NCBI GenBank assembly: GCA_027579435.1
Contig: JANBPK010001071.1
Location: 1 to 64,000 of the forward strand
DNA length: 64,000 bases
Reading direction: 5' to 3'
Source: Candolleomyces eurysporus
Taxonomy: Eukaryota > Basidiomycota > Agaricomycetes > Agaricales > Psathyrellaceae
Shown: positions 1 to 12,497 of the stretch, in pieces
Layout of the letters: each line of letters starts with the position of its first letter
How positions within the stretch are numbered: the first letter of the stretch is position 1
Notes under the pieces: model-generated
What the model was told of the DNA's origin: nothing
Seen by the model: the letters and a program-made list of their open reading frames with translations, nothing else
The model's database searches: none
Program-made: the position numbers and the translations under genes

Positions 1-3000
1 CCAAGCGGCCACTCAGAGCTGCTCCAGCTTCCGCCAAGAAAGAGGAGGATGAGGACGTCAAACCGCGCTGGCTTTCTATCCACGAATCTCTCAATGTGGC
101 CAAGGATGAAGACACAATCGGCTCTTCTCATTCGAGCTCCTCAATCAAGAGCAGCACCATAGAGGCCCTGGAACCTGATGGCTCGCTCCGATTCTTCTGG
201 CTCGATTATCTCGAGCACGATGGGAAGCTCTACCTTGTCGGCAAACTCAAGGACAAGAAAACGAACGCTTGGGTATCGTGCTGCGTCACCGTCGAAGGCC
301 TGCAGCGCAACCTATTCGCCTTGCCGCGTGAACGAAGGGTCGAACTCGACGAAGACGAGGAGGAAGTCGAAACTGACGTGGTGGTCGAGGAAGAGGATGT
401 CTATGGAGACTTCGATCTCATTCGGAAACAGATGAAGATCAAGACCTTTAAAGCGAAGTTCGTCGAGAGGAGCTATGCTTTTGGCGACAAGGACATTCCG
501 CGGGAGAAGAGGAAGTGGTTGAAGATTGTGTATCCCTTCACAGGTAGGCACTCAGCGCGGCTCTTCATGGAAGCGACTCACAATTCTCGATAGAACCCGT
601 CATCCCAATGTCAGCATGCAGCCCGAATATCTTCAAGATATTTGGTACCAATACAAACGCATTCGAGTTGTTCGTCTTGAAGAGAAAGATTATGGGACCT
701 TGCTGGTTGGTAGTCAAGAACCCGCATGTCGAGTTCAAAGGAGTGAGTTGGTGTCGATTCGAAGCATCTGTCGCGAACCCAAAGGACATCAACCCGCTCC
801 CTGAATCTGATGACCTATCGCGCGAGATACCCCCTCTCACCGTGATGAGTCTCAGCATCCGAACGATCATCAACCACCACGAGAACAAGCGGGAAGTAGT
901 CTGTGCATCTGCCCGGACTTGGCATAACAGTATGGACCCTTCTTCTTGGTGTTTCAATACCTTGCCTTAACATCTACTCTAGTGCAACTCGAAGATGCCA
1001 CTCCCCCCGAAAAGCTTCCTTGCACAGTGCAAACTTTCATACGACCACTAGACCGGTTCCCTCCAAACTTCGAGGCAGAAGCCAGGGCCAGTACCAAAGG
1101 GACTATTTCGCCCATGCAAAATGAGCGCATGCTGCTCAGCCTACTGCTTGGTGCGCTCAACAAGGTCGATCCGGATGTCATTGTCGGGCACGAATTTCTG
1201 GGCTCATCGCTCGACGTCTTGCTGCATCGTATGAGGGACCTCAAGGTTGATCATTGGTCACGCCTGGGACGATTCCGACGGTCGAAGTGGCCTAACATTG
1301 GGAAGCAAGGAAGCAACATCAAGTTCTTGAATGGCCGGATGCTTTGTGATTTGGCATCCGATGCTGGAAAGGTACGTTTGTTTTCTCGACACTTTGAGGG
1401 CCTCTAGCTTATACGCCGTTCAGAGTATGATCTCATCGACTACCTGGTCATTGACTGAGATGTGTGAAAGTCATCTCGGTTTGGAACGTAAGGATATCGA
1501 CCCAGATGATACTGCCAATTACCTGGACGGAAGCTTGAGTCGCCCGGATAAGATGTTGGAGTTTGTCCGACATTGTGAGCTGGACGCTCACTATCATATG
1601 GCTATTGCATCCAAAGTTCAAATAATGCCGTTGACCAAGCAATTGACGAACCTTGCTGGTAATTCATGGTGCGTTACTGGTCCTTCTTTCCCCTGGGGAC
1701 TAAAACACTTAGACTTACATAGGAACAAAACACTTAATGGTGGTCGAGCCGAACGAAACGAATACATTCTCTTGCACGAATTCCACCGACTCAAGTACAT
1801 CCCTCCCGACAAAACCTTTGGCAAGAAGTTTGTTCCCAAAGCCGTCGAAGAGGAAGAAGGCGCCGGCGGAGGCGAGGGCGGCGGGAAGGCTGGGAAAGCC
1901 AAACGCGACAAGTACAAGGGTGGCTTGGTCTTTGAACCAAAACGTGGTCTATGGGACACGTATATCTTGGTTATGGACTTCAACTCTCTATATCCGTCCA
2001 TTATCCAGGAGTACAATATCGACTTTACTACGGTTGACCAGACCGATGAGGAAGTGGTACGTCTGGCAGCTTGGCCTCTCAATGGGTGAATTTGCGATGG
2101 CGGACTAATTTTTCTTTTCTTTTCTGCAGACTGGAGAAGACAAGGTTCCAGAGCCACCGTCGCCGGACGTAGCTCAGGGTGTGCTTCCTCGTCTTATCGC
2201 AACTCTCGTCAATCGCCGTAGACAAGTTAAAGGGCTCATGAAAGACAAGTCCACGACTCCCGCGAAGATGCTGCAGGTGAATTACATTTCCTCGAAAGAG
2301 CGTCATACAGTCAAACTTACGCTTCGAGCTTTAGTACGATATCAAACAGCAAGCTCTCAAGCTCACTGCGAACAGTATGTACGGGTGTCTGGGTTTCGAG
2401 TATTCTCGATTCTATGCAAGACCGCTCGCCGCTCTCGTCACATACAAAGGACGTGAGATTCTCACTCACACCCGAGAGCTTGCGGAGAGCTTGAACCTTG
2501 ATGTGCGCCTTCCATTTTCCCAACTCGCTATCACACAATTCTGACTCGTACATATAGGTCATCTACGGTGACACTGATTCGGTTTTCGTCAACTCTGGCG
2601 TCACGGACCTCGCAGAAGCTTTGAAGATCTCAGCTATGTTCAAGAAGGCTGTCAACGACCGCTACCGTCTGCTTGAAATCGACCTTGATGGTGTCTTCCA
2701 GCGCCTTTTGCTCTTGCAGAAGAAGAAGTATGCTGCGATGAAGGTCGAAGATGGGACAAGGGCTAGCATGGAAGTGAAGGGCTTGGATATGAAACGTCGT
2801 GAATATTGTGCTTTGTCCAAAAACGTCTCTCAGTCAGTTTTTCTGCACGCCTCACGTTTCGCATTGCTCACGCCGAATATCGTTTAGGTACGTCTTGGAG
2901 CGTATCCTCTCCGGAGACAATACGGAGGATGCGGTGGAAAGCATCCACGAGTACCTCACGACTGTTTCCCAGAACGTTCGAAGTGGACAGACGAAACTCG

Positions 3001-4329
3001 ACGACTTCATTATCAACAAGGTTCGCAAAGCTTACTCCCCATTACCCTCCCGCCTTTCAACTGAATCTCTGTTCTTTAGCGCCTGGGCAAGAACCCAGAA
3101 GACTACCCCGATGCAAAGTCCCAGCCTCACGTCCAAGTCGCCTTAAGAATGAAGGCGAAAGGTCTAACAGCTCGCACTGGCACGGTCGTTCAATACATCT
3201 TCTGCCTGGCCCAAGGAGAGGAGAGTACGAAGACCGCTCAAGCTGATCGAGCTAGACACCCAGAAGAGATAAAACGGTCGGAAGGGCAGCTGAAGATTGG
3301 TAAACCTTGTTCTCTCTCTATGCGTCAAGAAAGTTCACTAACGCATTGGATCACAGATTACGAGTTCTACCTTGCGAACCAGATCCTCCCCCCAATTGAA
3401 CGATTGTGCGATCCTATCGAAGGGACTGATCGTGCACGGATAGCAGAATGCCTAGGTGAGTCTTCATCGAGGAACAAGTGCAGTATGAGGCTCATAGCTT
3501 TGGCCTTGGAACAGGACTCGACCCGAATCGATACCGCACGATCACTGCGTCGGATGAGAAAGTATTTTATGCGCTTGACTCACAGATGTCAGACGCCATG
3601 CGATTCAAGGACGCTGCTCCCCTCCGTATCCGTTGTAAATGGTGTCAGACACAATCTGAATATCCTCTTATCCACGATAGATCGGTAAGGACTCCCCTAA
3701 CTTTCGCAGTGCCTTGGCGCCCAGGCTAATGTTCCGCATTTCCTAGAAACCATTCCTCAAAGCATCCGGCTTCGTATGCTTATCTTGCGAAAAGCCTGTA
3801 TCCTACATCGGCATTCAACTCCAGCTCGAAAGTCAGATTCGCGAATACATTGCAAAGTACTATGAAGGCTGGACAATTTGCGATGATCAGACGTGTAATA
3901 ACCGAACACGGATGATGGGGGTGTATGGTAAACGATGTTTGCGTGCTCCTCAGGGATGCCGAGGCCAGGTCACATTCGAGGTTCGTCCTGCTCCCTTTTC
4001 TCAGGTTGTGGAAAACTCATAAGTGTTGTTGCAGTATTCTGATACACAGCTGTATAACCAACTTCGGTATTTCAAGTACCTCTTCGATGGCGAAAAAGCC
4101 ATGAAAGGCGCTAAAGGCTCTTCTTCGGAAGGTAAGCTGTGCATCTCCGCTCCCTCGCTGCCGTTATACTGACAGCGTTTTTGTTTTCGCAGAGGAGGTC
4201 ATTGCCGTCGTAGGCAAGAATGCAAGCCACCTAAAGACACTCAGTGAATGCGCAGAGAAGCATTTGGAACACTGCGGTCGGAGATGGGTTGATCTCCAAG
4301 CCATTTTCTCTGTACTCAAACTCACCTGA
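1..4329 (+). CDS. pol1: DNA polymerase alpha catalytic subunit, 5'-truncated by window edge
   Basis: This is the replicative B-family polymerase that extends primers made by primase in the nucleus. The reading frame is open from base 3, so the N-terminus lies outside the window. Visible landmarks in order are the [20 protein letters not shown] block (about 608-700), the catalytically inactive exonuclease-like region with [10 protein letters not shown] (about 1165-1195), motif [16 protein letters not shown] (about 1977-2023), motif [14 protein letters not shown] (about 2355-2395), motif C YGDTDSVF (about 2565-2590) and [11 protein letters not shown] (about 2725). The C-terminal zinc region follows with CKWCQ, CLSCEKP and TCNNRTR (about 3635-3910), which binds the B subunit in this family. 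At least ten short introns interrupt it; the first is 544-593, and joining across it gives a continuous frame. The stop is 4327-4329. Identity is very secure; exact exon borders are inferred from family alignment. Confidence 0.95.
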
Positions 4330-4919
4330 TCTTTGCCGTCTTTCTGCTACTTCCTGCCCGTACCTAATGTAATGCTGTGAATGTCGGACAATGCTGTCGA
4401 AATCCACCTTTCTTTCTACTTGTCGCTACGCTTATTTATTCATGATATCTCAGTTGAGCCCTGTACAATATCTACATAGCTGGCAACCATTATCGTTTTT
4501 CACCTTATCTCTGCCGATTCTAAGTTGGTTTGCGAAAGGGGGTGAACGAAATTGGCAGCATTTCTGCCTCGAGATGTCAAGACAGTCAAGAACGACGGGA
4601 AATCGATGATCGAATTACATCGATATCGGCTCGGAGCGCTAAGCCTTTGCCACGCTGTATGTCGCGATCAGTCATCGATATCCCTTGCACATCTATTCTT
4701 TTGTTTCGAAGGTCCTGAGTCAACAATGAATGGCTTTCTGGACAATGGGCGCTGCTTCTACAGCAGCATGTATCGCTCTCATCGGGTTTCAGGACTTCTT
4801 AGCGAAGCGCCCATAACCGTTTAAATACAGGATGGGTCCCTCGAGATTCTTAGCCCCCGAATTTCCTCCAGGCGACTGGCCAACATTCTGCACCCCTTCG
4901 GCTTCGATACTAAGTACTA
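4330..4919. other. Intergenic: POL1 3' end and ABC transporter upstream region
   Basis: No gene is supported here. The first part should hold the 3' untranslated region of the polymerase gene and the last part the promoter of the transporter. Short open frames are present in all frames but show no recognisable motif or splice structure. Confidence 0.6.
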
Positions 4920-7503
4920 ATGGCCAATATGTTGGAGAAACCTACTATGCTTTTTGATCCTGACGATCGATCAGTAGTGCGGTGTACCAAGGACCACGTT
5001 TGGGTCCAGTACAAAGACATTTCCCCGTCAAGGCCAAGCTCAAAGACGGCATTCCGGTTTCGTCTTCCGGGACATACGAGGTGGACGAAGCTATCCGGCT
5101 CTTTAAAGACCTTGCCGCACGTCGTACGGTTGATCAAGGAAATCGCATCCATCGACGAATGCCTGCCGAATTTTGTGTTCCATATACTCATCAGCTTTCT
5201 CGAATCCTTCATACCTGCTATAACTCTATGGTATTCAGGACAATTTTTGAGGATAGTAAGTGCTCCTCACTATCTTTCAAGTATTCAACTGACGATAGGC
5301 TAGGTAGAGGCGGCAGATGACATGGGCACAGTGGATAAAGCTTCCCTTGTGCGCATCGTCGTCGGCCATTTTGTGGCACCAATCCTACAAGGAATATTAA
5401 AGGACAGAAGCGCTGCTCTACAGAAGGAGATAGGAGATCGCGTTGGTCAGTACTACTATATGCAATCCTTCCGAACAATATCAAGACTCGATGTCCCAAC
5501 CATCAACGAGACCTGGCAGTTACATGGTCACAGGCTACAGACACCCACTGGCGTCAATCAGACAACTTTTGGAGTTTTCAGGGTCCTGCTAACTCTGGTC
5601 ACCAGCGCTCTCAACGTCGTATCCCAGTTCGCTGTCCTTTTCAGTGTCTTTCAGAATCACCGAGAGGCAAGGTTTCTGTTTTTCGTAGCCATTCTACGCC
5701 TCGTTCAACTCTTTCGAAGCAACAATCCGGACCCGTTTCAATATGGCATGCTTTCTGGAGGTAATTCCATCATTCGTTTCTGCAGCTTGATAAATCTGAC
5801 ATGGGGCGTCCTTTTAGTTTGTGCAAACAAAGTCCATAACAAGGATTACCTTAGTAAAACAGGTGTCGGTCGAATGAACTTTAACAAGCTCTTTCGAAAG
5901 GATATTGTTGCTGGGAACATGGGGGGATTGATCTGGCGGCGTGAGTAGTATCCGATTCTGCCTCGTCCCCAACTTCATACTTGGGATATTAACCTACGCT
6001 CTCGACAGTGTACCAACGCTACACTGTGACAGTCGGTGACACTGCGGGTCACAGAGGCGAAGTCAAAAATTCCAGCTGGTACACGAAGCTTTCTCGACAT
6101 ATACGAGATCCTATCAATGCTCTGGCTCAAGTTTACACTTGTTTCCGAGTTATCAATTCGCCAAGCTTGGTACCCCTCTCCCTAGCCAGTTTCCAGCTGG
6201 TAAACTCCACGGCTGTGTCATTAAGCGCTGCCCTTCGTCAGCTTGGAAACGGGATTGATCAGGCGGCGAGGGAACTTGAACAGCTTCGCCAGTTCTATGA
6301 ATTTCTCGAAAAGCCCAACAAAATCAAGGATGGTTCCACTCCCTTCCCAGAAAACCAAGCCGACTTGCGTCAGGGGATTTCGGTCGAGTTCAAGAACGTA
6401 TCGTTCTCCTATACCCAGGACGGGAAAAAATTTGCGCTGAGGAATGTGTCGTTCAAGATAGAGCAAGGTCAACTCTGTGTAAGTTGTCATTCAGTCTCCA
6501 TCAACGCGCGTTTATTCATTATTTCTAGGTCATTGTTGGAGAGAATGGCTCTGGGAAGAGTACTATTCTAACTTTAATCACCCGCATTTACGACATTACT
6601 GAAGGGCAAATTCTCCTCAATGGGGTTGACCTTCGTACGCTGAAGCTCGACGACGTCAGGAAGACCATTGCGGTTCTCTTCCAAGAGTATACGATATATC
6701 CCTTGACAGTGGGTTGCTCCGACGTTTTGGTATCAATTGGCAAACTTACCTGACTCGGTAATCGATTTAGCTGGCGGAGAACATAGGTTATGGTGATCCA
6801 GAAAATGCAGAAGACATGGATATGATTCAGCGAGCAGCAGACTTGGGAGGCGCCGGAGAATTCATCGAGTCCCTACCGCACAAATTCTCGACCTACATCG
6901 TTCGCCCGGAGAGGGACACGGAGTTCGGAGCCGCTAGTCACGGCTCTGTATTTGAAGGGAAAAAAGTCGACTTCTCGAAATTGAAGCTGAACGAGGACGT
7001 TAGTGACTTTAGTGGCGGACAAAAACAACGGATCGCCCTGTAAGTACAGTCAAATTGGCATCTCATGCTCGTCTTCAAACCGTGCGAGAACTGACGTCTC
7101 GCACACACCAGCTCAAGGACATTCGCGAAGTCTGTTGTCTCGCCTAATCGTGATAATGTAGGACTACTGCTCTTCGACGAGCCATCAGCCAGCCTTGGCC
7201 CAAGAGCCGAACATCACCTCTTCTCGCGCCTTCGAGAACTGCGAGGAAGCAAAACTCTGATATTCTCTACCCATCGCTTTGGCAAACTTACCCGTCATGC
7301 CGATCTCATACTGTAGGTGACGATTCCCCATTTTCAGCCAGTTCAGTTTTCGGGGAAGTCTTACTCAACTTTGACTGACCCACGATCGTCATAGGTATAT
7401 GTGCAAAGGCGAGCTTTTGGAAGCGGGAACCCACGTAGATTTGTTGAAGAGCGGAGGGGAATATGCCAATTTTTGGAACCTGCAAGCAGAAGACTTCTTG
7501 TAG
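4920..7503 (+). CDS. ABC transporter half-molecule (ABCB-like), membrane domain then ATPase domain
   Basis: The product is an ATP-driven membrane exporter; the substrate cannot be read from sequence. The start at 4920 opens the only frame that joins cleanly at intron 5256-5303 (112 full codons before it). The N-terminal half has several hydrophobic stretches, for example around 5170-5255, 5575-5660 and 5780-5830. The nucleotide-binding domain has Walker A GENGSGKST (about 6540), a Q-loop FQEYTIYP (about 6680), the signature SGGQKQRIAL (about 7010), Walker B LLLFDEPSASLGP (about 7165-7200) and the switch histidine in FSTHRFGKL (about 7265). All catalytic residues are present, so it is predicted active. 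The D-loop reads SASLGP instead of the usual SALD. At least five further introns are supported by frame joins. It is a half-transporter and must dimerise. A decayed copy of its linker/ATPase start lies just downstream. Confidence 0.85.
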
Positions 7504-7712
7504 TACAGTCCAGATGTCTCCTATCCCCACAGAACACAGAAGAGAGCAACTATTGTTAACGGACTCTTGAACGAAAAGTTCGATTTGTAGAGCTACAAAG
7601 CCACTTTTTTCGAGTTAATACATTAAGTAGTAGAGCTGGTATATAAGCGACGAAGTCAATGGACGGAAGACTAAAGGGGCATTGACACGGTGACACGGAT
7701 TATACTACGAAT

Positions 7713-7880
7713 CGCTTGACCAACTTCACCAGTTCTATGGATTTCTCGGTATGCAGAAAAGATCAAGGATAGTTCCACTCCCGTCCTTGAAAGTCATACG
7801 GAATTCAGAAACATATTTTTCCCTTACACGCGAGAAAATTAGCGCTATCCGGCATTCAGGCTAAAGCAAGGTCAATTTCG
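7713..7880 (+). pseudogene. Decayed fragment of the upstream ABC transporter
   Basis: This stretch matches the segment of the intact gene at about 6270-6475, including TTCTATG(A/G)ATTTCTCG, ATCAAGGATGGTTCCACTCCC-like and AGCAAGGTCAA-like sequences, with many substitutions and deletions. It has no open frame across the match. It is therefore a relic of a former tandem transporter copy or of a partial duplication. Confidence 0.8.
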
Positions 7881-8359
7881 CGCGAGTCCAGCGTCGCGTC
7901 GGCCTGGTTCACGTCCTCCCGAAGGAGCGACTCGGGGGGTTTGAGGCAGAGAAGGCCGAGAAAGGCTGGGAGAGCATGCAGAAGAACACTGCTGCAAAAA
8001 GGCTACGAGCGTGTATATTGGCCTCTTGGAGTCAGTGAGATGTTAAATGCACGTGAGGTAAGGTTTAAGTGGGAGTGTCAGGAAACCGACGAAGAGACAC
8101 GTATAAATGACCAAATCGAGTCTGGAGAGACTAGATACAGGCGGTAAGGTACATACAGAGANGGGGGGAGTCAGCCACAGGCGGCCTGTATGATGAGGGA
8201 CGATGGCGATTTCGTACTACAAAGCACCACAATCGAAAGGGAGTCTGGATGACGATAAGGAGAGTCTGCACTAGTAAAGGTGCGACAAGTTATTGACTGA
8301 GCCAGAAAGGCACGTAGAACTACGAGAAGTAATGCCTGAGAAGACTTCCTGTTTCATAA
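7881..8359. other. Intergenic stretch with one dispersed repeat copy
   Basis: No gene is supported. It holds one copy of a 59-bp repeat at 7977-8035, and the last part is probably the 3' untranslated region of F-box gene A on the minus strand. A single N lies at 8162 beside a G run. Confidence 0.6.
7977..8035 (+). repeat. 59-bp dispersed repeat, copy 1
   Basis: It begins TGCAGAAGAACACTGCT and ends CTTGGAGTCAG. A second direct copy lies at 12439-12497 with about five mismatches. The flanks do not match, so the borders are sharp. The two copies bracket F-box genes A and B. Confidence 0.8.
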
Positions 8360-9963
8360 TTACAGTGACTCGTTTGGGGCTACAATATAATCGTCGATGC
8401 AAAGTCCCATGTTACGCTTGAAATGAACCAGACGACCGGACATAGGGCAAAAACCAAAGTTCAGGTTATCCTGCCATCCCTCTTTATCAACAGTCAGGTT
8501 TGCTGACTGAAGCTCAAGATTATGCTGAGATGTTTCTGTATCTCGCGGAGCGGCCATGACTGTTGCGACCAGTTTATAGTGGTTCGACCCGGAGCAGAAC
8601 ACCAGGTGATCCTCGCATTTAAATAGCAGCGATAATCCGGCGTAATAAACTCCAGTACTGAGATTACCTCCGTAGTACGCCATGCTGCGGCCATGTTCGA
8701 TGGGTAGCAAGGGCTCATTCTGGGCCGGGGATTCTCTGAACGAGAACAGGGAAATGGCTGCGTTTTGCTTGTTGATGTTAGAGAAGCAATTCGACAACAG
8801 GCATAGATATTCTTGCGGTAACGCTGGGTCTCGTTGCCAGATGGATGTAGCACAAAGAGAGAGTTCAACACCATCTACCACCTGTTGGACATAACTTGGC
8901 TCGAAACGAGCGGCATGCATTTCCTCCACATCTTCCGGCAAGGGCTTAAAAGCTGATGGGCTAGGGAATTTCCACGCAAACAAGCGTCCCTGGTCAGACC
9001 CAACGGTGGCAATCAATGTATCAGAGACATAAAGCTGCTCATAATCAGAATTGAATCTGGCGGTAGTGAATCAAACTTACGCTGTCAATGCGGTTCATCA
9101 AAGTTGACCTAAACTTCCACTTGAAGCCAGTGTTTTCAGCCCAGTTCCACACCAATAAACAGTCAAAGTGATTAATGAAGGCGGTATTATGAGTGAGATT
9201 GATAATCCCCCCCAAATTCATTCCAATATTAAGTCGTCCTTCAACACAAAAGACGGGGTTCGGGGATTGAGGATTGACGCGAAGGATCTCAACAGTGCCT
9301 TCATATTCGCTGCGGCTTTGTAGAACGTTTGAGACCAATACAATTGACAGAGACTGCATTCTGACCTTGTATGCCGTACTGCGACTATGAGCTCCTTCTG
9401 ATCCAAACTTGGAATAGCAGGGTAAAGGTGGAAGTACCTTCCTCGCAGCGTAGCCAGGGGATGTGGCTTCATAGGAGAATGCGGACTGAACCCGAGGTCC
9501 CATAGGCAAACTTTGTAGTTCCCAGCAGTGACGAGAAATCGACCACCGGGAACAAGGAACAATGAGCTGACATCGATTCTCTGATCCGAGTTTGGATCTT
9601 TCAGGGGACGACTTCGATGCGGTGGAACAGTGCCTCTAGCACTATTCTCTTTGATAGATTTCACGAAAAGATGTGGTGACATTGCAGCATGCTCCAACTC
9701 CTGGAGGGACATTTCGTCCATCGGGTACGTCGCCTTGAAGATTCCGTGGCGCTCGCAAACCCCGTTTAAGGCCGCCACCCAGACGGTCTTGAACTTGGTC
9801 ACCGAGTAGCATTGGCGACATGTCTACGTGCTATGGTCAGCTCACCACAGTATAGAGGCAGACCATCATCCCACACCTTGCGCATTGAAAGGATGTCGAT
9901 TGGCGCCAGGAATCGAAGGATCTGGGCCACAACCTCAGGAGATAGATGAGAAAGGTTGGCCAT
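8360..9963 (-). CDS. F-box/propeller protein A (type 1)
   Basis: Predicted F-box protein, by family an adaptor that links substrates to an SCF ubiquitin ligase through Skp1; the substrate is unknown. Exon 1 (9963-9877, 29 codons) encodes the F-box core LSPEVVAQILRFLAPIDIL. Exon 2 starts at 9823 and encodes TCRQCYSVTKFKTVW and the conserved GIFKATYPMDEMSLQELEHA block. A WD-like propeller follows, with LVPGGRFLVTAG and VCLWDLG (about 9500-9560), then EGRLNIG, LFAWKFPSPSAF, LCATSIWQRDP, LLFKCEDHLVFCSG and FGFCPMSGRLVHF near the end. Further introns lie near 9320-9370 and 9020-9070. The stop at 8360-8362 gives the terminal ESL shared with E and F. It is closest to E by motif wording and lies tail-side of B, both on the minus strand. 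Confidence 0.82.
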
Positions 9964-10035
9964 CTGTTTTCACTAAAATTATTAGCTCGAAGGTTGGCAG
10001 ATTGCCAAATGAGATGGTAGAGAGCAACGCGACCC

Positions 10036-10051
10036 GTCACAGACGCGTGAC
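10036..10051 (-). promoter_or_regulatory. GTCAC-N6-GTGAC inverted repeat upstream of F-box gene A
   Basis: A 16-bp palindrome sits 73 bp before the start of gene A. The same GTCAC-N6-GTGAC form lies 86 bp before E and 113 bp before F. The shape suits a dimeric DNA-binding regulator. A binding role is inferred from conservation only. Confidence 0.45.
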
Positions 10052-10222
10052 ATAGATACCACAAGTCTGTCACGCAGAGAGGTGCATATACCATCTGAAG
10101 GTAATTTATTTTGCTATGGAGAACCTGGCCGTTATATATTCTATCTAGATCTCGGTAAATGCCGATCAGTTCGAGCCACCTGTTGAACAGGCATTTGGTA
10201 TTGGTACACCACTAGGTGATGA

Positions 10223-12004
10223 TCATGGGTTCCGAGGCAAGAGAAAATCCTCAACACGTAGTTCGAAGTTGGGCCCAAAGAGATGAACCAAACGGCCTGA
10301 CATGGGACAAAACCCCATCTGAAAATTTTCCACTGCTGCCCTATCTTCATTCTCGGCCGTAAGACTGATCGACATAGTATGGAGTTCCGTCTGGTGTTCT
10401 GAATCGGTATTGACCAGAGTCGGCAGAGGGATTGCAACTGCAACGACTTGGGTTTNAGGGGAAACCGAACAGAACACGAGATGATTGTCGCAGTTGAACA
10501 GTGGCGAGATCCCGGCATCGTCTTGGGAGCCAAATCGATCGTCATAGTGCGAGTTGGCGATATTAAGATGCAATTGAAAGCGTCCATTGGCCTCTGCAGT
10601 GCGCTGGATAGCATACAGACAGATTGCCGGGTGATCAACTATGGCGCAGAGATGATTATCGGGAGGGACCCCGGTGCGTTGCTGCCAAATCGAAGTAGCA
10701 CACGTTGTGCTAGTATAGATTGTTGGGAGGATGGGCTGTGGGAAGGATTTCGGCGGGTTCACGACGAGCGGGATTTGGTTCAAGTCGTAAACTGGGAGCT
10801 TGGCAATGGGCTCCAAGGCCGGAATATCCCAAATCAAGAGTCGCACATCTTCCGGGTCCCATACGACAATCGATCGTTCGAAAGCGTGTATCTGTCCAAC
10901 TGTTGGGTCACTATGATTTGTAACTTTGCAAAGCACAGTATCTTACCGATTTATATCTGAGATAGGGGACATTCGCGGACCACTGGCACCCAGTCCCTTG
11001 AACCCAATTCCAAATGGCGAAATTCTCTTCGTCGCCCACGCCCACATCACAAATGAAAAGACATTCCTGAGCTAGGTGGACAGCGGCATCCCATTCAGTA
11101 ATCTTGAGCTCGCCTTCTAGATAAAATCTAGGGTTTGAGGAACAAGGGTCTATGCGATATACCCTCACTCTGACTTCTCCAAAACTGTAGTGAGGTGTCC
11201 GTTAATATGAGTACGGCGGCGTNGGGGGCAACCATCTTACCCTGTGGTGTGCTTTACTACAACCACCACCACCAAATCCTTGCCATCCGAGCTCGGAGCA
11301 ACAGCCTTTATCCATAAATCCTTCTCCTCGAAACGACTCCCTGCAATCCGCTGCTGCCCCTCCTCCAACCTTGCAATGGGGAGAAGCTTCATAAGAGCAT
11401 GCACGCTATACCCTATATCCCAAAGACAGAGCCTATCATCGTCCTCGTCGCCCCCGGAGGTAAGGAGGTAACGACCACCAGGGACAAGATACACCGAACG
11501 CACGCCAAACGGTAGTGCTCGAGCTCGACCCGTCTCAGTCGACGCTGGGATGTGTCGGATCCGGCCATATTGAAGTGTACGCGTTTGAGAGGCCACAGGA
11601 TACCTTACACCATCATACTTTTTGACAAGATTGACAAAAAGATGAGGCGACAACGACGCGTATTCTAGTTCCGATACGGTCATGGTGTCTTTGGGGTACG
11701 TTGGCTTGAAGATTCCGTAGCGGTCACAAGTTTGGTCCAGGGCCGTCAACCAAACGGCTCTGGCCTTGCTAGTGCTGTAAATGGTACGGCACGTCTAGTC
11801 GCCATTAATCCCAGTCAGCGAACAAGCCCAATCCGATAGTCAACCTTCGTCCAGTACCTTCCGCATTGAAAGAATGTCGATTGGGGCCAGGAAATTGAGG
11901 ATATGTATGACGACGTCCGGCGGCAACTCGAATGCTAGTGGAAGATGAGTTCTTCCCGCCGTAGTTGGAGCGGGGCCCGGGGGTTCGGAGGAGTGTTGTA
12001 GCAT
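10223..12004 (-). CDS. F-box/propeller protein B (type 2)
   Basis: Type-2 member of the F-box family. Exon 1 (12004-11858, 49 codons) starts MLQHSSEPPG and carries the F-box core LPPDVVIHILNFLAPIDIL. The start was chosen because the paralogues C and D begin with equivalent MPQHSS/MQHSS peptides; an upstream in-frame ATG gives an extension that is not conserved in D. Later exons (about 11790-11240, 11180-10955, 10890-10223) encode TCDRYGIFKPTYPKDTM, SVYLVPGGRYLLTSGGDED, LCLWDIGYS, RVYRIDPCSSNPRF, GTGCQWSANVPYL, LLIWDIPALEPIAKLPVY, TCATSIWQQRTGV and MGFCPMSGRLVHLFGP. The stop is 10223-10225. An N at 10456 falls in frame. No break is seen. The role is presumed substrate recognition in an SCF complex. 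Confidence 0.82.
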
Positions 12005-12075
12005 TGGAATTAGCAAAAGGACGTTACTAGCCAAGTGAGTTAGAAACGAGGTTTCGAGTCCGACTTGTGTATTAG

Positions 12076-12093
12076 TGTACAAATACATGTACA
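12076..12093 (-). promoter_or_regulatory. TGTACATGTATTTGTACA element upstream of F-box gene B
   Basis: This 18-bp near-palindrome lies about 72-90 bp before the start of gene B. Identical copies precede genes C and D. In B and C it could also encode MYMYL, but in D the downstream frame closes quickly, so a regulatory rather than coding role is favoured. Confidence 0.5.
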
Positions 12094-12169
12094 TAGTGTA
12101 GTCAGTCGGCTCGATATCTCGAAACTCACTCGGCGCTATCCTTTGGTTGCACCCCTTGCCTTCGGACTA

Positions 12170-12320
12170 AAAGTCAGCGAAGACGCGGACAGACTCGAAT
12201 ACTGGGATGCCAGGATGGGTGTAAACCATGAATATCTGCACAAGCAAACCACCGACCTCAATTACTACTTCAGCTCATGGAGATCTGACTTCAATTCAAC
12301 CTTCGAAACTCAAGAAAGTT
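12170..12320 (+). repeat. Inverted-repeat arm upstream of F-box gene B
   Basis: The stretch matches the reverse complement of about 33139-33290, which lies at the equivalent distance upstream of gene C (166 versus 173 bp from the start codon). Shared words include CATGAATATCTGCACAA and ATCTGACTTCAAT-like sequences. It marks B and C as inverted duplicates including their 5' flanks. Confidence 0.85.
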
Positions 12321-12438
12321 GGACAGGGAGAAACATGCCTGAATATCCCTCCGCGCGTTGACGGTTGAACAGATCAACAACACCAACTCATATACAGTAA
12401 TCCTGTTCTACCATATGTAAATCCCAGCGGGCACAACG

Positions 12439-12497
12439 TGCAGAAGAACACTGCTACAAAAAAGCTACGAGCGTGGATATTGGTCTCTTGAAGTCAG
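12439..12497 (+). repeat. 59-bp dispersed repeat, copy 2
   Basis: Direct-orientation partner of 7977-8035, differing at about five positions. No coding function is evident. Confidence 0.8.
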
